NCBI GenBank assembly: GCA_964415185.1
Contig: CAYPZI010000047.1
Coordinates: 1-19,911, forward strand
Origin: CAYVBJ01 sp964415185
Lineage (GTDB): Bacteria; Bacteroidota; Rhodothermia; Balneolales; Balneolaceae
Direction: 5' to 3'
DNA length: 19,911 nt
Below, in pieces: positions 1 through 6,805 of the stretch (position 1 is the stretch's first letter; each line of letters starts with the position of its first letter). The notes beneath the pieces are model-generated. The model did not search any database. It was not told the origin of the DNA and was given only the letters and a program-made list of their open reading frames with translations. The position numbers and the translations under genes were made by a program.

Positions 1-14
1 GCAGGTTTCGGGTA

Positions 15-134
15 AAAGGTAACCACAGCGTTCACGGCGGTGTCACGGCGAACACGGCGCAGTTCATGCTGCGAACTCAACGTTGTGCCCGTTGTGTTTC
101 CGTTGTGTCCGCCGTGGTAAAAAAAGCGCAGGTT
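15..134. repeat. Long hairpin-forming repeat, copy 1 (left of nuclease gene)
   Basis: This is one member of a ~120-bp direct repeat. Positions 15-134 match 811-930 at a constant offset of 796, with only about two differences seen (near 97 and 104). Inside it, 22-62 and 81-118 form imperfect inverted arms beginning ACCAC and ending GTGGT. The loop is itself paired (AGTTC at 61-65 with GAACT at 73-77). The arms are built of a roughly 9-nt periodic unit of the form nnCACGGCG (right arm: CGTTGTGnn). Positions 1-55 also match 924-978 exactly, so the region consists of shuffled copies of the same sequence. Confidence 0.9.
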
Positions 135-148
135 TTGAGGTGAAGATA

Positions 149-180
149 ACCACAGCGTTCACGGCGAACACTACGCAGTT
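149..180. repeat. Truncated copy of the hairpin repeat (left arm only)
   Basis: ACCACAGCGTTCACGGCG followed by AACAC repeats the left arm of copy 1, but lacks an 11-nt internal stretch (GTGTCACGGCG). It diverges after CGCAGTTC, with no right arm. It shows that arm units vary in number between copies. Confidence 0.7.
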
Positions 181-286
181 CCAGTAATGCGCATTCTATT
201 GCAAAAAATAGAAATAGAAACGTTTTTATGCTGGCGTAAAGATTTGCTTAAAAAAATCAACTTTAATAAAGACACAGAAATAACTA

Positions 287-316
287 TTGACAAATATTGT
301 CAATTTTATAGATTTA
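287..316 (+). promoter_or_regulatory. Palindrome and candidate promoter of the GxxExxY gene
   Basis: TTGACAA (287-293) and TTGTCAA (297-303) form a perfect 7-3-7 palindrome ending 17 bp before the ATG at 321. TTG at 287-289, a 19-nt spacer and TAGATTTA at 309-316 resemble the Bacteroidota -33/-7 promoter (TTTG, then TAnnTTTG). If that is the promoter, transcription would begin at or very near the ATG, giving a leaderless mRNA. The palindrome overlaps the -33 element and could be an operator. The palindrome is seen directly; the promoter role is inferred. Confidence 0.4.
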
Positions 317-320
317 TAAA

Positions 321-704
321 ATGAAAACTCTGAAAAAGGAAAATCAACTGGCCACGAGAGTACTGGATTGTGCCTTTACTGTTCATCGGAACTTGGGACC
401 GGGATTGCTTGAATCAGCTTACCAATTAGCACTCGAGTCTGAATTGGAAGAAAAATCAATACCGTTTGTTACTCAATGTGAAGTTCCGCTTTTTTACAAA
501 GACCGCTCGATTAGGACTGCTTACAGATTAGATTTTTTGATAGCCGGCAAACTGATTGTAGAAATTAAATCAGTTGATGCAATTCATGATATTCATATGG
601 CACAAATTCTAACCTATTTGAAACTGACGAATGTGAGACTGGGTTTGCTCTTGAATTTTAATGTTGTACTAATGAAAGATGGCATCAAAAGAGTTATTCT
701 TTGA
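321..704 (+). CDS. GxxExxY family protein (PD-(D/E)xK nuclease superfamily)
   Basis: A 127-aa protein of the GxxExxY family. The name-giving motif is G28-L-L-E31-S-A-Y34 near the N-terminus. The nuclease core is visible as D71 followed by E81-I-K83. A Q95-xxx-Y99 motif follows, as in RecB/Cas4-type nucleases. No signal peptide or membrane segment is seen, so it is probably cytoplasmic. The length is normal for this short, single-domain family, and all expected acidic and lysine residues are present, so the gene looks intact. Its function is not established; nuclease activity is inferred from the motifs. The ATG at 321 has no Shine-Dalgarno sequence and follows an A/T-rich tract. The gene stands alone, between copies of a hairpin repeat on both sides, which is its most notable feature. 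Confidence 0.88.
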   Translation: MKTLKKENQLATRVLDCAFTVHRNLGPGLLESAYQLALESELEEKSIPFVTQCEVPLFYKDRSIRTAYRLDFLIAGKLIVEIKSVDAIHDIHMAQILTYLKLTNVRLGLLLNFNVVLMKDGIKRVIL

Positions 705-730
705 GATAAATAACAAAGTAGTAAATGCAG

Positions 731-785
731 CCACAGCGTTTACGGCATAGATTAAGCTGCAAATGCCACGTTGTGTCTGCTGTGG
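731..785. repeat. Short degenerate copy of the hairpin repeat
   Basis: CCACAGC at 731-737 pairs with GCTGTGG at 779-785. Inner segments (GGCA near 744, TGCC near 763) can extend the pairing. It is a shrunken version of the inverted-arm repeat found at 22-118 and 818-914. It lies directly downstream of the GxxExxY stop codon and could fold at the 3' end of its transcript. Confidence 0.7.
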
Positions 786-810
786 TATAAAATAGGGCTG
801 ATTTCGGAGT

Positions 811-930
811 AAAGGTAACCACAGCGTTCACGGCGGTGTCACGGCGAACACGGCGCAGTTCATGCTGCGAACTCAACGTTGTGCCCGTTGTGTGTCCGTA
901 GTGTCCGCCGTGGTAAAAAAAGCGCAGGTT
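811..930. repeat. Long hairpin-forming repeat, copy 2 (right of nuclease gene)
   Basis: Direct repeat of 15-134 at an offset of 796, nearly identical, with inverted arms from 818 to 914. It is followed immediately by a further partial copy. The near identity of the two copies, compared with the degenerate one at 731-785, suggests recent duplication or gene conversion. Confidence 0.9.
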
Positions 931-978
931 TCGGGTAAAAGGTAACCACAGCGTTCACGGCGGTGTCACGGCGAACAC
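924..978. repeat. Partial repeat copy, identical to positions 1-55
   Basis: This stretch matches window positions 1-55 base for base and then stops abruptly at AACAC, where copy 1 continues GGCGCAG. Only the left arm is present. A further weak echo (taACCGCGGCCATCAC, 989-1004) follows and runs over the stop codon of the minus-strand gene ending at 1001. Confidence 0.8.
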
Positions 979-1000
979 TGAGGAAGAGTAACCGCGGCCA

Positions 1001-1384
1001 TCACTGGTTTTCTGTTGAATTATACTGACCTATCATCATTTTTAATCTTGTGAGCAGCCGGTCGGCATCTGCCCGAAATTCTCTTGGTATTTTTAATACG
1101 ATAATGTTCCCGGAAATCCAGGGCAATAATTGGTTTTTTATACTTTCCCGAAAAGCCAGAGTAACGGTTGATTTAAGTATACCTCTTTTCAAAGTAACAG
1201 CCTGAAGCTCACCCGCAGGAATTTTAAATTCATGCATTTCATTTTTTATGAATCCACCCAGTATATCTTTTTCATCAAATTCCAGGATGATGCTCTTTTC
1301 GCGCACACGAATCACGCCATTTACGGATTTTAATCCAAAAAAAAGATTTGGAATTTCAAACGGAACACCTGTCAGGTCAACCAT
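1001..1384 (-). CDS. Hypothetical protein, 127 aa
   Basis: I do not recognise this protein. It is 127 aa, with no signal peptide, membrane segment or cysteine cluster. It alternates short hydrophobic and charged segments (for example GVIRVREKSIILEFDEKD, then a run around residues 64-76 with TLKRGILKSTVTL) and ends in a likely helix (DADRLLTRLKMMIG). That pattern suggests a small all-beta domain plus a C-terminal helix, as in PH/GRAM-like folds; this is only an impression. The ATG at 1384 lacks a Shine-Dalgarno sequence. It has no same-strand neighbour and its stop codon sits inside a degenerate repeat. A real gene is likely because the composition is protein-like over the full length, with no competing reading frame. 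Confidence 0.65.
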   Translation of the reverse strand: MVDLTGVPFEIPNLFFGLKSVNGVIRVREKSIILEFDEKDILGGFIKNEMHEFKIPAGELQAVTLKRGILKSTVTLAFRESIKNQLLPWISGNIIVLKIPREFRADADRLLTRLKMMIGQYNSTENQ

Positions 1385-1499
1385 AAGTCAATATTAAACA
1401 TGATTTTGTTGAATCCAAATCTTCAGATAATGAAAAACAAAAAATTTTTTTCTTCAACTGTAAGTATTACTCTTTATACGGTTCATACTAATAAGCGAT

Positions 1500-1601
1500 C
1501 AATTTAAAAGAGACGCCGCTTATAAACAGATGAGATGTATGAGAGATGCATCTTTAGATGTCCTTCAACAGGGCCGGAAATGAGTTTCCGGCCCTGATTT
1601 T
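1500..1601 (+). ncRNA. Candidate small RNA or mRNA leader with two hairpins
   Basis: The gene-free stretch 1385-1603 contains two consecutive stem-loops on the plus strand. The first is AGATGTAT (1533-1540) pairing with ATGCATCT (1546-1553), loop GAGAG, one G-U pair. The second is the perfect terminator-like hairpin at 1570-1595. No plus-strand gene lies close upstream. The structures could therefore mark an independent small RNA or a 5' leader/attenuator of the lamin-tail gene that starts right after. The 5' end given here is a guess. Confidence 0.3.
1570..1601 (+). terminator. Perfect GC-rich hairpin, terminator-like
   Basis: AGGGCCGGAAA (1570-1580), loop TGAG and TTTCCGGCCCT (1585-1595) form an 11-bp perfect stem. 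It is followed by GATTTTAT on the plus strand; the minus-strand side has no T-run. The first in-frame ATG of the next gene (1604) lies 8 bp after the stem. Confidence 0.55.
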
Positions 1602-1603
1602 AT

Positions 1604-4600
1604 ATGCTTAGAAACTTAAACCGATTAACTATGAGAAATATACGATTTTATATTTTTCTGATATTGATTTTTCTGTTTTTGGGTATGAACACCGGGCTGG
1701 CGCAAATCGAAATCCTGAGTGAGGATTTTGAAAGTCCGGATTTTAATCCTGAAGACGAGTGGTTTGGTGATGCGCAAAACTTTATAAGAGAGACGGATAA
1801 TGATCAAGAAGGAAACCACCTGCTTCGGCTGAATGCAGCCGGGGCAGGTGTTTCCATTCTTTCCACATCTTCTGAAGCCGCTTACGGGATTTGGGAATTA
1901 TATATAAGGCAGGATTTTACGCCCTCCAACAGTAACTTTTCATTCATTTTTTTAATTGCGGACAGGCCGGATCTGAACGGACCTGTAAATGGCTATGCAA
2001 TCCGGACAGGGGAAAGCGGGTCTCCAAAAAGATTTCGACTTTTCAGGTTTAATGAAGGGGAACCAAAAGAGATCCTGACAGGAGAAACGGAAATTGAGTC
2101 CGCAAGTTACAATTTGAGAGTGGAACGCAGCTTTGATGGCGAATGGAAACTTTATGTATCCGAAGGGTTTGATACGGAACCTGTCTTGGATTCACCTCCG
2201 GTAATAGACAACACCCATCGTTATTCATCTCACTTTGGGCTGATGCTCCAGTATACCTCGACCAGGGCAGATAAGTTTTATTTTGATAACATACATATTT
2301 TGGCAGACCTGCTTCCATTTCAGGCAGTAAAAACGAACGTTTTGAATGGCAGGAATATCGAAGTCTCCTTTAATCATGTGCTGGATTCAATCTTGCCTTC
2401 AAAAGGCTCTTTTTTGTTGAATGATTCGCTATTGCCTGAGGGGGTTGAATTTGTTTCCCCGAATAGTATTCTAATGAATTTCAGGGATCAGCTTGCAGAT
2501 GGCACATACACTCTCATGGTTAATTCATTTACAGATCGATTCGGGAATTTAATTAGTTCGGATTCCCTGCTTACTTTCAACATACTAAACCCGTTTAAAG
2601 TCGAAAAAACCGTCATCACTGAGGAGCGTATAGTTCAAATCCGGTTTACCGAATTACTTATTCCGGAATCGGTTACAGACAACTCTTTTCAGTTTGAACT
2701 GGAATTTTTTCCGGCATTTGAACTGATTGCGGACAGAGAGGGAGTTATACTGTCATTTCTTGAACCACTGCCTCCCGGTGATTTTCGTTTTTATCTCAGT
2801 GATATTGAAAGCGAATCGGGCTGGTTTATAAAAGATAATACCGTTGTCACGGTTTTCAGTTTTGACAGGGCCGAGCCGGGAGATATTGTAATCAGTGAAT
2901 TTATGTACAATCCTCCCGAAGGGCATGCCACTTACGTTGAACTGCAAAACCGAAGCGTAAGGTTTCTAAATCTGAAAGACTGGAGGCTTCAGAGACGCCA
3001 GGTATCGGGCGAGGGGGAAAGGAAAATATCTGAATCCGATCTCCTTCTCTCGCCGGGAGAGTTTCTGGTCATAAGCGGGGATACGGTTTCATTAAAGCAG
3101 ATTTTCGGAGATAGAAACTGGCATCAGCTTGATAATTTCCCCCGATTTAATATCGCTTCACCGGATGAGATCCGGCTTTTTTCGAATACGGATGATCTGT
3201 ATGAATCACTGGAGTATACTCCTTCGACATGGGGCGGAACAGGAGTGGCTCTTGAAAGAAAATCTGCAGAAGTGATGGCACAATACCCGGAAAACTGGGC
3301 GGAATCCCCAAATCCGTTACTGGGAACACCCGGCCTGCCAAATGAGGTTGAGCCTGATCTGCTGGCCCCTGTTTTTGAAAAGCTTGAAATTGGCCCTGAC
3401 GAACGGTTTTTGCTTACTTTTAGCGAACGTATTAAAAGCAGCACGGCAGGATCTGAAACGGCTTATGAAATTACTCCGGATCCCGGTATTCAACTGATAG
3501 CCATTGAAAATAATACGGTTCACCTGTTTCCGGAGTTATCTTTGGCCAGTGATACCAAATATACCATTACTGTCAGGGGAATTGAAGACATATTTGGGAA
3601 CAAACTGAATGAAGAGACCAAAAGCGTTCGTTTTTTTGAGCTTGGTAAAGGGAAGACAGGTGATCTGATTATCAACGAAATAATGTATAAACCTGGATCG
3701 GGAATGCCGGAATTTATTGAGCTATTTAACAAATCAGAACGGTTTTTGAGCATTGACGGGTGGGCTTTGGAAACAGGCAGCAGTAAAATTACATTGACAG
3801 GCAGTAACGGAGTTATCAGACCACAGGGATTTTTTGTTTTGGGTGAATCTCATATTGCAGGATTGGAGTATCAGATGGCAGTAGACAGGTTTCCCCCCCT
3901 TAGAAATAACGGAGATACTATTTTATTGAGGGATTTTGAAGGTATGCCAATCGATTCGCTTTCATACCTGCCGGAGTGGGGCGGAAACGAGACAAACATA
4001 TCACTTGAAAGAGTGGACCCGTATTCATTATCAACGGATCCTGCAAATTGGAAAAGCAGTATTTCCGATCAGGGTTCCACTCCAGGCACACAGAATTCGG
4101 TTTTCGAAATTGATACCACCCCGCCATCATTGCTGTTTGCATTGTGGGATACGGCAGCCAGCCGGATCGAAGCAAGATTCTCGGAGTTTGTAAATCCCGG
4201 AGACGATACACGGTTTTCAATAAATAACACTGTTACCGGACGAGCAGAACCGGATCCAAAAAACCGTTCCATTCTTTATTTGAATGATATAAGTTTCGAT
4301 GAACAAACGGAGCAGATTCTTTCGGCTGAAAAGATATCCGACTTTCAGGGCAACCTGAATGAAAGGACAACTATCCCGGTGGCGCGGTATCCCGGCCCAG
4401 CCGATTTGGCGATTAATGAAATTATGTTTGATCCGATTCGAGACAATTTTGACAACCTGCCGGACCAGTCGGAATATATAGAGATTATAAACAGGAAAAA
4501 TTATTCGGTTTCAGTTGAGGGGATTCTGCTGCACGATCGGCCTGATGAAAATGGAGAAGTGAGAATAATGGAACCTGTAACAACAGTTAATAAATTTATT

Positions 4601-5302
4601 CCACCGAAAAGCTTTTTGCTTCTTTACCCGGATGAAAGCGGAAATGAGTTTTTTGAAAGCGGGCTTGCAGGTTTTTTTTCAATTGATCCTCAAAAAGAGA
4701 AACAGGCTATTCGATTTAACAGGTCAACGTTAGGCCTTACGTTGAGCGGGCGTGCTGTTTTTTTGGCAAATAATCAACTGGAAACGATTGACATGGTTGA
4801 ATACTCGGGAGGCTGGCACAATCCGAATTTGCCGGATAGCAAAGGCATATCACTTGAAAGAATAAACCCGGAACTGGATGGTAATGATGCTTCAAACTGG
4901 GGATCAAGTGCGTCTGAAACGGGAGGCACCCCGATTGGTGCCAATACACTGTTTCAGGATAATGCCGAAGAAAAGCCTGTGACAGGCATTTCATTTGATC
5001 CCAATCCGTTTTCACCTGATGGTGACGGCAATCATGATACCCTGTTCATCAATTACAAGCTGGACCAACCCGATTATATGATCAGGGTGCGGGTATTTGA
5101 CCGTTACGGGCGGCTTATTAGAAATCTGGCTGAAAAGCCTTCTGCCGGATTTGAAGGCACTTTATTGTGGGACGGCTATCGCGATAATGGTGAACGCAAC
5201 AGAATTGGTGTATACATTGTCTACTTTGAAGCTTTTAACAGCGCAAGTGGCGGCGATAAAGTATTTAAAGAACTTGCTGTGCTGGCAAGGAATTTTGATT
5301 AA
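1604..5302 (+). CDS. Secreted lamin-tail / Ig-like multidomain protein with FlgD-like C-terminus
   Basis: A 1232-aa exported protein. It has an N-terminal signal peptide (hydrophobic run at residues 15-29, likely cleavage after LA at 33). A jelly-roll-like region follows to about 235, opening with EDFESP. Three lamin-tail domains begin at about residues 426 (GDIVISEFMY), 686 (GDLIINEIMY) and 933 (ADLAINEIMF). SbsA-like Ig domains sit before and between them. From 1128 there is a FlgD/Ig-like end domain (PNPFSPDGDGN, then VRVFDRYGRLIR, WDGYRDNG and GVYIVYFEA) that resembles type IX secretion sorting domains. The likely location is the cell surface or outside; the role is probably adhesive or structural, and no catalytic motif is seen. 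Start: ATG 1604 abuts the hairpin at 1570-1595, and ATG 1631 (Met10) would also give a full signal peptide, so the start is undecided. It is transcribed alone and convergent with mdh. Confidence 0.85.
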   Translation: MLRNLNRLTMRNIRFYIFLILIFLFLGMNTGLAQIEILSEDFESPDFNPEDEWFGDAQNFIRETDNDQEGNHLLRLNAAGAGVSILSTSSEAAYGIWELYIRQDFTPSNSNFSFIFLIADRPDLNGPVNGYAIRTGESGSPKRFRLFRFNEGEPKEILTGETEIESASYNLRVERSFDGEWKLYVSEGFDTEPVLDSPPVIDNTHRYSSHFGLMLQYTSTRADKFYFDNIHILADLLPFQAVKTNVLNGRNIEVSFNHVLDSILPSKGSFLLNDSLLPEGVEFVSPNSILMNFRDQLADGTYTLMVNSFTDRFGNLISSDSLLTFNILNPFKVEKTVITEERIVQIRFTELLIPESVTDNSFQFELEFFPAFELIADREGVILSFLEPLPPGDFRFYLSDIESESGWFIKDNTVVTVFSFDRAEPGDIVISEFMYNPPEGHATYVELQNRSVRFLNLKDWRLQRRQVSGEGERKISESDLLLSPGEFLVISGDTVSLKQIFGDRNWHQLDNFPRFNIASPDEIRLFSNTDDLYESLEYTPSTWGGTGVALERKSAEVMAQYPENWAESPNPLLGTPGLPNEVEPDLLAPVFEKLEIGPDERFLLTFSERIKSSTAGSETAYEITPDPGIQLIAIENNTVHLFPELSLASDTKYTITVRGIEDIFGNKLNEETKSVRFFELGKGKTGDLIINEIMYKPGSGMPEFIELFNKSERFLSIDGWALETGSSKITLTGSNGVIRPQGFFVLGESHIAGLEYQMAVDRFPPLRNNGDTILLRDFEGMPIDSLSYLPEWGGNETNISLERVDPYSLSTDPANWKSSISDQGSTPGTQNSVFEIDTTPPSLLFALWDTAASRIEARFSEFVNPGDDTRFSINNTVTGRAEPDPKNRSILYLNDISFDEQTEQILSAEKISDFQGNLNERTTIPVARYPGPADLAINEIMFDPIRDNFDNLPDQSEYIEIINRKNYSVSVEGILLHDRPDENGEVRIMEPVTTVNKFIPPKSFLLLYPDESGNEFFESGLAGFFSIDPQKEKQAIRFNRSTLGLTLSGRAVFLANNQLETIDMVEYSGGWHNPNLPDSKGISLERINPELDGNDASNWGSSASETGGTPIGANTLFQDNAEEKPVTGISFDPNPFSPDGDGNHDTLFINYKLDQPDYMIRVRVFDRYGRLIRNLAEKPSAGFEGTLLWDGYRDNGERNRIGVYIVYFEAFNSASGGDKVFKELAVLARNFD

Positions 5303-5352
5303 GCGGCTGTGTATCCTGGCTTGTACTTGGGAATATTGAAGGTGATATTTTA

Positions 5353-5387
5353 CAGGAGTCAGGAGTCAGGGGTCAGGGGTCAGGAGT
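5353..5387. repeat. Tandem heptamer repeat, five copies
   Basis: CAGGAGT, CAGGAGT, CAGGGGT, CAGGGGT, CAGGAGT: five contiguous 7-bp units varying at one position. They lie 50 bp after the lamin-tail stop codon. A partial further copy (GGGTCAGGAGTCAG) occurs at 5415-5428. The form resembles the short tandemly repeated heptamers described in cyanobacterial intergenic DNA. Confidence 0.85.
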
Positions 5388-5673
5388 TTACCCTCCGAAA
5401 CCTTGGTGTAGAATGGGTCAGGAGTCAGTGTCCATCCCTAACATAGCTTGGCCACAAACCACAAACAACGAACAAACACAAACTCATCCGGCTCCCGAAG
5501 GATCAAAATAAACCCGGTTATAGCATGCCTGCACGGATGTTAAAATCTAAAAAATCCAGCGGTATATTGCCCCGATACTACATGCCGCCATTGGGAAATC
5601 ACGGTCTGCCAATCTAATTGAAAGCAATTAAATAATTTAGAAGCTTTTTACAAGCTAATATGATTACTTTAAA

Positions 5674-5707
5674 TAAAAAAACCCGGCAAACATTTGTTTA
5701 CCGGGTT
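5674..5707 (-). terminator. Rho-independent terminator of mdh
   Basis: On the minus strand AACCCGGTAAAC (5707-5696), loop AAAT and GTTTGCCGGGTT (5691-5680) form a 12-bp stem with one mismatch. A T-rich tail follows (to 5674). It lies 49 bp past the mdh stop and is the expected end of the minus-strand transcript. Confidence 0.88.
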
Positions 5708-5755
5708 CATAAGCAAGTAGTGAAGAGCCTTGTCTTCTTTTGTTTACTTGTGGGT

Positions 5756-6712
5756 TTAATTATTCATCAATTCCTTGAAATTGTCAAGAACTTCGCGAAC
5801 ATGTTTTTCCGACTCATTCAGAAGATCCTGTTCTTCATCATTCAGTTCAATTTCAATAATTTCCTTAATTCCACCGTGTCCGAGTTTAACAGGAACACCT
5901 AAGAAAAGATCGTTAATTCCATACTCACCTTCAAGTAGTACGGCACATGGAAAAATCCTGTTTTGATCAAGCATGATGGCTTCAACCATTTGAGCGGCTG
6001 CGGCTCCCGGTGCATACCAGGCTGAGGTACCCATCAGCCCGACTATTTCACCACCGCCTTTTTTGGTCCTGTCAACAATACTGTCAAGTTTATTTTTGTC
6101 GATTAATTGCGTTACAGGTATTCCAGCCACAGTTGTATATCGTGGCAAAGGCACCATCGTATCTCCATGCCCGCCCATAAGCAGAGCCTGAATATCTTTA
6201 GGTGAGATATTGAGTTCTTCGGCAAGAAACGCACGGTAACGGGCAGTATCCAAAATACCGGCCATTCCCATTACTTTGGTTTTATCAAGGTTGCTTTTTG
6301 AATGTGCAACATATGTCATCACATCCAAAGGATTTGAAACTACAATGATTATGGTATCCGGGGAGTGTTTTACCAGTTTTTCGGTAACTTCTCCTACAAT
6401 TTTTGCATTGATTTCAAGCAGATCGTCCCGGCTCATGCCCGGTTTTCTGGGAACGCCGGCTGTGATCACACATACATCCGATTTTTTTGTGTCGGCATAA
6501 TCTACTGTACCGGTCAGGCGTGTATCAAATCCGTGAACAGGTGCAGATTCCCATTGGTCAAGTGCCCTGCCTTTTGAAGGATAAAAGGTTTTATCACCTT
6601 CTTTTTTTTCGATGTCAACCATTACCACTTCTTTGGCAAAATCGCGTTGAGCAATTGTGAGTGCTACGGTCGATCCTACGTTGCCGCCCGCGCCAACTAC
6701 TGTTACTTTCAT
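5756..6712 (-). CDS. mdh: Malate dehydrogenase (LDH-like, NAD-dependent)
   Basis: 318 aa. It interconverts malate and oxaloacetate with NAD(H) in the TCA cycle, in the cytoplasm. The Rossmann motif GAGGNVG is at residues 7-13, and D33 at the end of the second strand favours NAD over NADP. The substrate loop reads VPRKPGMSR with R89 and R95; Arg rather than Gln at the loop position marks malate rather than lactate specificity. N127 (SNPLD), D155-xx-R158 and the catalytic H182 in GGHGD complete the active site. Length is typical of the LDH-like bacterial group. An insert around residues 40-56 (FYPSKGRALDQWESAP) fits that group. It is the last gene before a strong terminator. A 93-bp A/T-rich gap separates it from nadK, so it may have its own promoter as well as read-through. 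Confidence 0.96.
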   Translation of the reverse strand: MKVTVVGAGGNVGSTVALTIAQRDFAKEVVMVDIEKKEGDKTFYPSKGRALDQWESAPVHGFDTRLTGTVDYADTKKSDVCVITAGVPRKPGMSRDDLLEINAKIVGEVTEKLVKHSPDTIIIVVSNPLDVMTYVAHSKSNLDKTKVMGMAGILDTARYRAFLAEELNISPKDIQALLMGGHGDTMVPLPRYTTVAGIPVTQLIDKNKLDSIVDRTKKGGGEIVGLMGTSAWYAPGAAAAQMVEAIMLDQNRIFPCAVLLEGEYGINDLFLGVPVKLGHGGIKEIIEIELNDEEQDLLNESEKHVREVLDNFKELMNN

Positions 6713-6775
6713 AGTCTTTTATTTTTTAGTTTCGATTAGTTAATTGAAAAAATATTTGTATCAAGAAGTTAAAAA

Positions 6776-6805
6776 CATTTATAAATACACTTGTAAAATA
6801 CAAAA
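6776..6805 (-). promoter_or_regulatory. Weak candidate promoter of mdh
   Basis: Read on the minus strand: TTTTG (6805-6801), a 17-nt spacer, then TATAAATG (6783-6776), 63 bp before the mdh ATG. This loosely fits the Bacteroidota -33/-7 pattern but two bases of the -7 element differ. The reason to expect a promoter is the unusually long 93-bp gap after nadK in an otherwise tight cluster. Confidence 0.25.

Larger units (their letters stand above)
5303..5755. other. Gene-free stretch between convergent genes
   Basis: This 453-bp interval separates the lamin-tail gene (+) from mdh (-). It holds the heptamer tandem repeat at 5353-5387 and a single echo of it near 5415-5428. It also has an A/C-rich low-complexity run near 5453-5485 (ACAAAC-like units), a weak 5-bp hairpin at 5617-5630, and the mdh terminator at 5674-5707. 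I see no convincing gene. The open frame at 5660-5902 overlaps the mdh coding end and reads through the terminator stem. Confidence 0.6.

Noticed and set aside
694..876. Minus-strand 60-aa open frame
   Set aside because: It lies over the hairpin repeat at 731-785 and part of copy 2; its sequence is simply translated repeat with no protein-like pattern.
15..978. Repeats around the GxxExxY gene as a CRISPR array
   Set aside because: Only a few copies, of uneven length and with internal 9-nt periodicity; no regular spacers and no Cas proteins. The Cas4-like QxxxY motif of the nuclease is shared by many nucleases.
1570..1595. Hairpin as terminator of a minus-strand transcript
   Set aside because: No T-run follows the stem on the minus strand, and the minus-strand gene lies downstream of it, not upstream.
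3124..3444. Open frames antisense to the lamin-tail gene (also at 2049-2318, 3918-4220 and 4737-5015)
   Set aside because: The plus-strand frame is continuous with clear domains over the whole length; the antisense frames show no motif or start signal.
5303..5755. tRNA or other standard RNA gene in the gene-free stretches
   Set aside because: I looked for cloverleaf-like arms and conserved tRNA loop sequences in the gene-free regions and saw none; a proper covariance scan could not be run.
5660..5902. Plus-strand 80-aa open frame near the mdh end
   Set aside because: It runs through the mdh terminator stem and the mdh C-terminal codons on the opposite strand; no recognisable protein.
5756..6712. 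Lactate dehydrogenase instead of malate dehydrogenase
   Set aside because: The substrate loop has Arg (R89, in VPRKPGMSR) where lactate enzymes have Gln, which marks malate specificity.
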